IMG/VR virus record: IMGVR_UViG_3300032053_000238
Span: 1-36,597 of that record
Direction: 5' to 3' (one strand)
Length of the DNA: 36,597 nt
DNA from: a virus
Part shown: piece by piece, positions 29,372 to 36,597 of the stretch
How positions within the stretch are numbered: position 1 is the first letter of the stretch
Layout of the letters: each line of letters starts with the position of its first letter
Notes under the pieces: generated by a model
The model's input: the letters and a program-made list of their open reading frames with translations, nothing else
What the model was told of the DNA's origin: nothing
The model's database searches: none
Position numbers and translations under genes: made by a program

Positions 29372-32300
29372 TTAAGTTTCTATTTCTACAAGAATCGCTA
29401 TTTCATCAGCCGTAACAGATACACCCGCTTCCGTTTCTTGTATTTGCATTTCCACATTAATTGTTGAACCGGAAATAAATCCGAACGGATTATTCGTAGA
29501 AACCGCACCTATAAATCCATTAGGTTGCCATTTTGCTATATTAATAACAAACGATGCTGCCATAGACTGATTAACACCACCCAATTGAGGCGTTACTATA
29601 AATAAACCTTGCGCATCAGTTGATCCGGTACTTTCCACACACTGAACAGAAACACCCGTTACTCTTCCATTCCTAAACATTCTATATCCTTGTGTATTCG
29701 CCTGACTTCCTATCGTACATGCATCAGCTACTCTGGTTGCACCACCTACGGCCGTAAAAGACCCACTAAATCCGAATGATAATACAGAACGTGCCGGAGT
29801 ACAAATAGTTCCTGATATTTCGCCTTTAACTCTAAGACTTCCAGTAATGCTTCCACTGTTTGCAATAGAAATATAACTTGAACTAATTGGTGTAACAAAT
29901 CTATTCCACACGTTAGTATTACTACTTCCGGTTTGCTGAATAGAGCCGGTTACTTGATGAACTAAAGAAGCTGAATGCCCAATCTTTACATTTCCATCAA
30001 ACATTCCGGCCCACGAATTGCTCGGTTTGCCACTATCGGAACTAACTACTCCATAAATTCCAACCACTTTAGCAAGTCCGTCCGTATTATTTCCTACGGA
30101 ACCATATACACCATAAACAGACCCGCTATAAATGTCACTTGCACCAGCTTCCGCAAAAACTGCCGCTCCAACGGCCGTATTAATTGGATTTCCTGTACCG
30201 GGATATGAAATAGTCGTATTCGCTCTAATTCCATATACATAATTAGCATTGCTAGAAATGACCGATTCTACTCCGCAGTTAGGCCCATTTGCATATTCAT
30301 AAAAACCGGCAGTATTAGAATCATTTATTAAAAATATGTAAATTCCGTTAAGAAAGCTGGTTCGATTGAGCGTTTCACCAATGTTGGCGCTAATATCCAT
30401 GCCCACCCAATCATACGCACTTGGAATGATTTCATCTGGATATGTTATTTTTATATTATCATTTTTTCGATATGCCAACGGTTTAACGCTTATTATTCCG
30501 CCATAAGGAAATTCTATACCCGGGGCTTCATATGCGCCACCAAAAAATGGACTATATGCTGAAATGGTATCATCTATATTTATACAATAAGTTCCAACAG
30601 TTCCAATAGAACCTGTATAAAATCTCAATGTATTGTCTAAACTATTAATTACAATTCTTTTTCCTGTTTGAGAAGTAGCAATCTGCCCACCCATTGAACC
30701 GGTCAATCCAAGCGCACCAATTGCCCATCCGCCAATTCTACCGCTTTCGGCTGTAATAGAACCGCTTATACCAAGATTTTCGCCGTCGAAATATAATGCG
30801 GCGCCGGATCCGCTTCCACCGAGATGCATCGTTCCGTTTATCAGATCAATCAAACTACCATTATTAACGTTATCCCAATTCGTAGATTTGATAGTACCGG
30901 TTTTTATTTGGTCACCCGCTATCATTGTTCCACTGCTTCCACGTGGATTTGCGTATAATCCTTTTAGTTCGTTAGTTGGAATGGCTCCCTGATATACACG
31001 GAACTCATCAAAGATACCGGTATATGGTTTGTCGCCACCGGCTCCCGGAAGATTTACTTTTCCAATTGAAAACTTTAATTGCCCAACGGAAGGTATGTTT
31101 CCATTCAGCGAAGATAAGTCAAGAGTTTCGCAAAGTTCTCCGTATTTGTAAATTTTAACAGATTGAGCAGCAGCGGTTAAATCAATTTCTAGCGCAATAA
31201 ATGACCAGTTGTTGGCGATAAAATACGAACTGGATACGGTAGTCACACTAGCTGGGGCACCGCCTCCCTCATAAAAAGTTATTGAACCATTCGTTCCAAT
31301 AAGAATCTGTAAATAATCAGAAGTAGTAGGCCAGTTTTCTATGTAGAATAATCCGCCGTTTGAAGTCGTTAATGTTAACGGTTTTGCCCAGAAAGTCATA
31401 GTAAACTTATCAGTTACAGGGCCGATATTATGAATACGAACTCCCGATGTACCTGTCGCCGCATTTGCAAAGTTTAACGCATACCCAGATACAGATTGGC
31501 TGGTATATGTAATATAACTTGCGAGAGTAGACCCGCTTCTCACACTAATATCTGTAGAGCTTTGATCTAGCAAAACGGAACCGGTGCCTTCATCGAACGG
31601 ATAATAACATAATAACGGAGAAGTATGAGGCATTATAGCAAGAGAACCGGCGGATAATTCGCCTTCGAAATATCCGGATTTTGCGTTAATTGCACCGCTA
31701 ATCGTTAATACGTTACCGTCCCACTTTAATAGATTTGTCGCATTTCCGAGATGCAATTTCGCGACACCATCACCGTCAATACCTTCCCACAAACCGTTAG
31801 CAGTGTCAGCGAAAGAAGACTTTTTCATTCGGATATACGATTGGTTCAAGTTGAATTCGGTAGTTCTGTCTTCGGACATAATAGTTCCGGTACGGATTTT
31901 GTTTCCTGATATTGTTGTTGTTCCAGGAATTTCTATCGGAACTGGTGGGAACGTACCGTCATCTAATTTACGATTTACCGCATAAATTCTGTTAGTTGAT
32001 GACGCACTTTTAATCAAGTGTAATTCAGAGAATATCTGGCGATAAGTTATATTGGAATCTATTATAGCATTTGCTAAAGATGCGCTTATATTGTTAGTAG
32101 ATTCGTCGCTCCATATTTTCGTGGTGTAATTTATATTGTCTTTAGTCAGTGATAAAGTCGCGCCGATCTTTTTCAAAGTAATATTATCTAAAATGATTTT
32201 ACCGCCGGTAGTAAGAGCTAATTGAAGAGGTCGTGCCCCGCCCTGAGTAACCGGAAGTAATAATTTATTAGTACCAAGTTGCCGCGGTAATATTAATTCA

Positions 32301-35300
32301 CCAAACGAGCATCCACTATTGGTATATAAATCACCGGCCACACTGGACGTATACAATACATCGTAAGATAGTGCATAATATTCACCGGCCGTCAAGTTAA
32401 AAGTTTGATATATGTAAGGATAGTCGTCGGCACTACCACTTATATTAGCAGATTTGCTCGCGTATGTAGCATTGTTCCCAATTTCCCATCCATTAGTTGC
32501 CCCAATACCGGCATAGGAATACTCAAATTCAGAATCCTTGACAATATTTTCATATCCGTTTGCCCATTTGTCACTCTCACTAACTATATTAAAATCGTAT
32601 AGACTCTGCGCTTCACTTTGAGATATGAATCGGTTAAAGAATTGCAAATCGTGAGTTTCACCGTTCATACCCCACCAAATTAAACTTCCAGTTGTTGTAT
32701 ATCTACCGATTACCAACGGTTTCTTTGTATCAATATCAACTTCGCGAATGCTAAGTGATATACTATCCATTGATAAAACGGAACCGGTTAATGGCTTGAG
32801 CGAAATATTATCTAAGTAGAACGCGTCTTCTATAGCAGATGACGCGGACACCAGAAACGACAACTGATTATTACTATTTATTGCTCTCACTCTAGTTGTA
32901 TATGTAGATTCGCTTTCAAACGGCGTTTCTAAACTTTGAGTAAAAGACCCGGTAAGGAATAAAGTAAATCCACCTCCCGCAGTTGGATTAGTACTGTAAT
33001 CACCAACAAAGTATGAAAGTTGATACCAACTTTGACTTACTATATTTATACTTTGACTTAAAACTACTTTATTAGCGCCAGGATCTAAAATATTAAATGT
33101 TGCTCTAGACCCCGTCAAACTAATTCTGGTATTATTTGTATACCAACTAGATGTTACTGGCAATAAGGATACATTATCTAATATAAGAAGTCCGTTAGAA
33201 CTAGAATAATGAAAGGCTAATTTATTCGTACTGTTTTTCGCCTCAATGCTGGTGGTGTAATTTCCAACGGTTAGTGTCATAGCATGATTAAAAGATCCGC
33301 TACATATCAAATAATCTCCGGCAGTAGAATTAACAGTTGAAACCGAATATCTAAGAGAATATAAACTTCTACTAATAGCCGATATACTTTGACTTAGAAT
33401 ACCGTTCAATCCCGGTGATGGAGCATTAAAATATGCATACGAACTAGTTAAATTCATTCTGGCCGCGCTAGACGTATACCACGGCGATATTGTCGAAAAA
33501 TTACCATTGGTAACTAATTCGCTTCCAGAAGTATAATTGGAAAAATTGCCACTAGATACCATTTCCGCACCTAAACTGGTCAGTGTTCCACTTATTATGA
33601 ATTCTAATTTGTTGCTACTAGTAGTCGCAGTTATTAATTTATTAAAATAACTTTGGTGCGACTGACTTAAAGGTATGTAACCAAACGACCCCGTAGAAGA
33701 TAAATAAAGGGACGAACTTCCGATACTCTGTGATATGAAATATGATAAGTAATAATTTCGCCCGTTGTATATGGTTAGATTTTGTTTTAATAAACTAAGC
33801 GAGCCGGTCATACTATCAGAAAGACCCATATAATGTTTCGCCGCACCCCTAAATTCGGCTCCACTAGTAAACACCATATTACTAGATGTCCATTGACTGT
33901 GACTGACAGTAAAGTTTCCATTGGTTATTAAATCGGTAAAACTTCCAGTAGGAATAACCGTAGAATAACTTGCGACCGTCTGACCATTTACGTAAAACCA
34001 AGTTTTATCATTTCTATCATGCGAAACTATAATATCATATACTCTATCAGTAGTTAATGCGCTGGCAGTAGCGGCGACTTCATAATATAATCTATTATTC
34101 AAGTCATAATACGCAGATACAATACTTCCTGTCGCATCAACATAAATACCAAACTGTTTTCCGCTTCCACTGGATTCAACACCTGAACGAGATACCGGTA
34201 AAACTTCAAATTGCGATTTCCAGCGAATAGAATAATCACTATCATGCGGTTGAGTAGAACCTGTTGAGTTTGCAGATAATTCAATATATTGGCTACTAGT
34301 CAATACTAAAGTATATTTTTCATCTGCGCCTAATTTAATTGCGGTATTATTTATCTCTTTATCAGGTCTGTACAATAACGACTTTGATACTAATGCGATA
34401 CCATCTTCATAAATGTACGCCATTGCGGAACTAGAAACATACTTAAAAGTATACTTATGTAAAGCATAATCATCAGTGTAACTGGCGGTTACGTTATTAT
34501 TATATCCGAACCCGAAAGATAATTTTTTATCAGTTGTTATTCCGATACGATACGAACCGGTAGCGCTTATCTCATCATGTTTTGCGCTCAGTATGTCTTC
34601 AAACTCTTCTAAACTACCCGTTCTTTTTATTGAAATTGTTATCGTATGGTCATTCGTTAAATCCATATTTAATTCTGTCGGGGTGGGGTATACTAACATT
34701 CCGCGAGGTCGCGAAGAAGTAACAAAAGATGTCGCAATATTTTTTCTTTCCAATTGAACTTGGTCTAATCTATAAGAACCCGGCCCATTTAGCCAGAATT
34801 GCACTTGCCCATATGAAGAAGTTGGATTGAATGTGTAATAATACCTATCCCAAACAGTTGTTAGCGAAAAATCTTTTCCGCTTTCGCCAGATACTTTAGT
34901 ATGAAGACTGGCAGTCCCGGATAAAGTTTTTGCATAAAAACTTAAAGCGTGATGAGCACCAATTTGAATCGAACTTATTGACTGACTGAAATTATTATCG
35001 GTGTCGCCAACCGCCGTGTGAGTTATTTCTGCGCAACTACCTGTTGCAAATCCATTCGTAGAATATACTGAATACGCATTTCCGCTTGATGTCCAAGGCG
35101 TTAATGCGTCATTAAATGCGCCATTATAGATTAAATTATTAGTTACACTTTCAACAACAATTGCTCCATCATCAATATCATCGTCTTTGTATATCGTGTA
35201 TACTAAATTTTCAGTAGATGATTTCACTAATCCGAAAACGGATTCGTTTATCATATCCAATGATACGTTTGGTTTCGCACCCTGAATTGAATCATACGCA

Positions 35301-36597
35301 TTATCTACGAAGTGGAATAATAACGCTGTATTTTTATCAATATAAGGATTCGTACCGCCAATCGTTACTTCATTTTTAATCCATCCTCTATCCGCCGTTA
35401 TAATTCCAGAAAAATATCCGTTTTCAGTATAGATACCATGACCGGGTGAAGTAGCACCATAAAGTAATGCCGGCGACAGTCCAGACAAATCTCCAATTCG
35501 TGCTTTTAACTGCACGTCATAAACCCCACTACCCGTTCTTTCAATTATATCTATGTACGGAGTATACTGGTCGCGAGGATTTGCATTTAGTTTGATATAA
35601 CCAGTGCCAATCAACCCAGTAGAAACAATTACCTGACCTGGTTCGTAAGACCCAGTTATAGAACCACTGTCATGTACCAGTGGCGGGCCTCCAGGAATTA
35701 CTAATTGCGAATGCTCCCACTGTAAATTGCTTTGGTAACTTCTGGAAACGTAAAGTTTTCCGTTAAACTTAGTTGAACTATCTGTATCCAGAGAAGAACT
35801 TACTATTTTTACATATTCCGTAGTGAATCCTGTGTTATTCACTTTTTTAACTAGCGCAATTTCTCCGATCGACCAACCACTTGCATTTTCTACGCTCCAG
35901 GTAGCAAAAGTTGGAGATAATGGATTATCGCTGGCGGTTAAACTACCACTTAAAACGGTTGCGTTTGCAATCCATAACTGCCCACCAACGGCATTTACGG
36001 TTTCTTTCTCAAATACAGTTGTACGAAGAGTTCCACGAACCTTTACGTTTTCAAATTCTGCATAACCGTTAAAGTTGCTAGTTATTCTCCACCCCATTAA
36101 GTCGCTAACATAATTGGCGGTTTGAATGGTTCCGTTACTGCTAATAATTAAGTTACTTGCAGTTATTGAAGAACTATCAAAATACCAACCACCGATACTA
36201 TTAGTTGATCCCAAGTGAAATACCGTGCTTCCACCCCGAACACCCATTACTCCCCAATCATTAACATCTGTATAATACATCTTTGTATAGTCTGTCGCCG
36301 AGGAACTTACTTGAATATATCTATTCGCCGAATTGAGTTCTATTGCCCCAGACGAAAGTGCGTCACTGCGAATACTCCACCCACCAATTAAACCGCTTCC
36401 AGTCGCTATTATATTTGCAGCGTATAAGTTATTAGCGTGAATGTCTCCTTTTATTAAAGCAGCGGATGCAGTTATCTGACCGTTACTCCAAAGAATTAAC
36501 TGAGCATTTGAGCTGGAGATTGAACCGGAACTTACACTAAAACCGGCAATATATCCAGAACCAGTTGCTATTATATTTGCAGCGTATAAGTTATTAG
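29372..36597 (-). CDS. Giant lectin-like tail-fibre protein (5' end beyond window)
   Basis: The frame is open from the right window end to the TAA at 29372, at least 2407 residues; an internal ATG at 36280 is not the start, as coding continues upstream without a stop. Near the N-terminal side are repeats of the type ANIIATGSGxIxG(W/F)S(I/V) and SIGGWYFDSSSITAS. Several carbohydrate-binding-like units start NLIYNGAF...W, DLITNGNF...W or ELVTNGNFSTISPWY (about 35150-33470). A LamG/concanavalin-like domain lies at about 31630-30945 (CYYPFDEGTGSVLLDQS to FDEFRVYQGAIP), and a probable second one around 34700-34350. The C-terminal 1 kb (YGVYGS, NSWAGMFDGNVKIG, then a beta domain ending EIAILVEIET) looks like a receptor-binding tip. 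Likely a host-adhesion fibre; sugar binding is inferred. Confidence 0.85.
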   Translation of the reverse strand, partial: NNLYAANIIATGSGYIAGFSVSSGSISSSNAQLILWSNGQITASAALIKGDIHANNLYAANIIATGSGLIGGWSIRSDALSSGAIELNSANRYIQVSSSATDYTKMYYTDVNDWGVMGVRGGSTVFHLGSTNSIGGWYFDSSSITASNLIISSNGTIQTANYVSDLMGWRITSNFNGYAEFENVKVRGTLRTTVFEKETVNAVGGQLWIANATVLSGSLTASDNPLSPTFATWSVENASGWSIGEIALVKKVNNTGFTTEYVKIVSSSLDTDSSTKFNGKLYVSRSYQSNLQWEHSQLVIPGGPPLVHDSGSITGSYEPGQVIVSTGLIGTGYIKLNANPRDQYTPYIDIIERTGSGVYDVQLKARIGDLSGLSPALLYGATSPGHGIYTENGYFSGIITADRGWIKNEVTIGGTNPYIDKNTALLFHFVDNAYDSIQGAKPNVSLDMINESVFGLVKSSTENLVYTIYKDDDIDDGAIVVESVTNNLIYNGAFNDALTPWTSSGNAYSVYSTNGFATGSCAEITHTAVGDTDNNFSQSISSIQIGAHHALSFYAKTLSGTASLHTKVSGESGKDFSLTTVWDRYYYTFNPTSSYGQVQFWLNGPGSYRLDQVQLERKNIATSFVTSSRPRGMLVYPTPTELNMDLTNDHTITISIKRTGSLEEFEDILSAKHDEISATGSYRIGITTDKKLSFGFGYNNNVTASYTDDYALHKYTFKYVSSSAMAYIYEDGIALVSKSLLYRPDKEINNTAIKLGADEKYTLVLTSSQYIELSANSTGSTQPHDSDYSIRWKSQFEVLPVSRSGVESSGSGKQFGIYVDATGSIVSAYYDLNNRLYYEVAATASALTTDRVYDIIVSHDRNDKTWFYVNGQTVASYSTVIPTGSFTDLITNGNFTVSHSQWTSSNMVFTSGAEFRGAAKHYMGLSDSMTGSLSLLKQNLTIYNGRNYYLSYFISQSIGSSSLYLSSTGSFGYIPLSQSHQSYFNKLITATTSSNKLEFIISGTLTSLGAEMVSSGNFSNYTSGSELVTNGNFSTISPWYTSSAARMNLTSSYAYFNAPSPGLNGILSQSISAISRSLYSLRYSVSTVNSTAGDYLICSGSFNHAMTLTVGNYTTSIEAKNSTNKLAFHYSSSNGLLILDNVSLLPVTSSWYTNNTRISLTGSRATFNILDPGANKVVLSQSINIVSQSWYQLSYFVGDYSTNPTAGGGFTLFLTGSFTQSLETPFESESTYTTRVRAINSNNQLSFLVSASSAIEDAFYLDNISLKPLTGSVLSMDSISLSIREVDIDTKKPLVIGRYTTTGSLIWWGMNGETHDLQFFNRFISQSEAQSLYDFNIVSESDKWANGYENIVKDSEFEYSYAGIGATNGWEIGNNATYASKSANISGSADDYPYIYQTFNLTAGEYYALSYDVLYTSSVAGDLYTNSGCSFGELILPRQLGTNKLLLPVTQGGARPLQLALTTGGKIILDNITLKKIGATLSLTKDNINYTTKIWSDESTNNISASLANAIIDSNITYRQIFSELHLIKSASSTNRIYAVNRKLDDGTFPPVPIEIPGTTTISGNKIRTGTIMSEDRTTEFNLNQSYIRMKKSSFADTANGLWEGIDGDGVAKLHLGNATNLLKWDGNVLTISGAINAKSGYFEGELSAGSLAIMPHTSPLLCYYPFDEGTGSVLLDQSSTDISVRSGSTLASYITYTSQSVSGYALNFANAATGTSGVRIHNIGPVTDKFTMTFWAKPLTLTTSNGGLFYIENWPTTSDYLQILIGTNGSITFYEGGGAPASVTTVSSSYFIANNWSFIALEIDLTAAAQSVKIYKYGELCETLDLSSLNGNIPSVGQLKFSIGKVNLPGAGGDKPYTGIFDEFRVYQGAIPTNELKGLYANPRGSSGTMIAGDQIKTGTIKSTNWDNVNNGSLIDLINGTMHLGGSGSGAALYFDGENLGISGSITAESGRIGGWAIGALGLTGSMGGQIATSQTGKRIVINSLDNTLRFYTGSIGTVGTYCINIDDTISAYSPFFGGAYEAPGIEFPYGGIISVKPLAYRKNDNIKITYPDEIIPSAYDWVGMDISANIGETLNRTSFLNGIYIFLINDSNTAGFYEYANGPNCGVESVISSNANYVYGIRANTTISYPGTGNPINTAVGAAVFAEAGASDIYSGSVYGVYGSVGNNTDGLAKVVGIYGVVSSDSGKPSNSWAGMFDGNVKIGHSASLVHQVTGSIQQTGSSNTNVWNRFVTPISSSYISIANSGSITGSLRVKGEISGTICTPARSVLSFGFSGSFTAVGGATRVADACTIGSQANTQGYRMFRNGRVTGVSVQCVESTGSTDAQGLFIVTPQLGGVNQSMAASFVINIAKWQPNGFIGAVSTNNPFGFISGSTINVEMQIQETEAGVSVTADEIAILVEIET
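36405..36435 (-). repeat. 31-bp direct repeat, copy 1
   Basis: Identical to 36567-36597 (period 162 bp, 54 codons) within the giant fibre gene; it encodes NNLYAANIIAT. Confidence 0.9.
36567..36597 (-). repeat. 31-bp direct repeat, copy 2, at window end
   Basis: Second copy of the 31-bp repeat; the identity runs right to the last base of the window, so the full repeat length is unknown. Confidence 0.9.

Noticed and set aside
1-36597. Circular contig in which the two giant fibre genes are one gene joined across the ends
   Set aside because: Direct end-to-end joining would not keep the frames in register, and no overlap between the two ends was seen.

Overview
The window reads as part of the late region of an AT-rich tailed phage with a contractile tail (myovirus, distantly T4-like). 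The evidence is an unmistakable tail-sheath gene, a set of neck and tail-completion genes whose architecture resembles T4 gp13/gp14/gp15, two giant tail-fibre genes that run off the two window ends, and dense co-directional packing. All genes but one are on the minus strand, most with strong GGAG-type ribosome sites. Nothing visible names the host. Fibre genes alone fill almost half of the window.

Layout in transcription order (right to left): 36597-29372, a giant lectin-like fibre (N-terminus missing); 29300-28710, a lipoprotein with its own sigma70-like promoter and terminator; 28586-21307, a tightly overlapping operon starting with an M15 peptidase and continuing with small cargo-like proteins; 21215-19470, a repeat-built structural protein with its own promoter-like element and terminator; 19388-17381, another leader-bearing protein, a glycosyltransferase and a coiled-coil protein; 17263-14948, the tail sheath; 14833-13133, a free-standing homing endonuclease between two bidirectional terminators; 12914-13093, one tiny plus-strand gene with its own sigma70-like promoter; 12745-9786, neck and tail-terminator proteins; 9770-1, two fibre proteins with collagen-like Gly-Thr-Ser arrays, the second starting at TTG and running off the left end.

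The most interesting system is in 18.7-28.1 kb. At least nine unrelated proteins share the same N-terminal tag, M-I-K-L-K-x-(L/I)-(L/I)-x-E, which looks like a T4-type capsid-targeting sequence ending at an (L/I)-x-E prohead-protease site. The cargoes include a complete CCA-adding/poly(A)-polymerase-type enzyme with an HD domain, a zeta/PNK-type P-loop kinase, a HEIAHH metallopeptidase, a three-member paralogous family (one member frameshifted) and several unknowns. One 304-residue protein carries a second copy of the tag internally, as if two cargo genes had fused. I infer a modular set of proteins packaged in the head and possibly ejected into the host. The prohead protease itself is not in this window, so this remains a prediction.

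Two promoter classes can be proposed. One is a recurring minus-strand element ATATTTATAY, 29-75 bases ahead of five genes (candidate phage late promoter). The other is TTGACT-N17-TATATT, which drives the lipoprotein and the plus-strand 59-residue gene.
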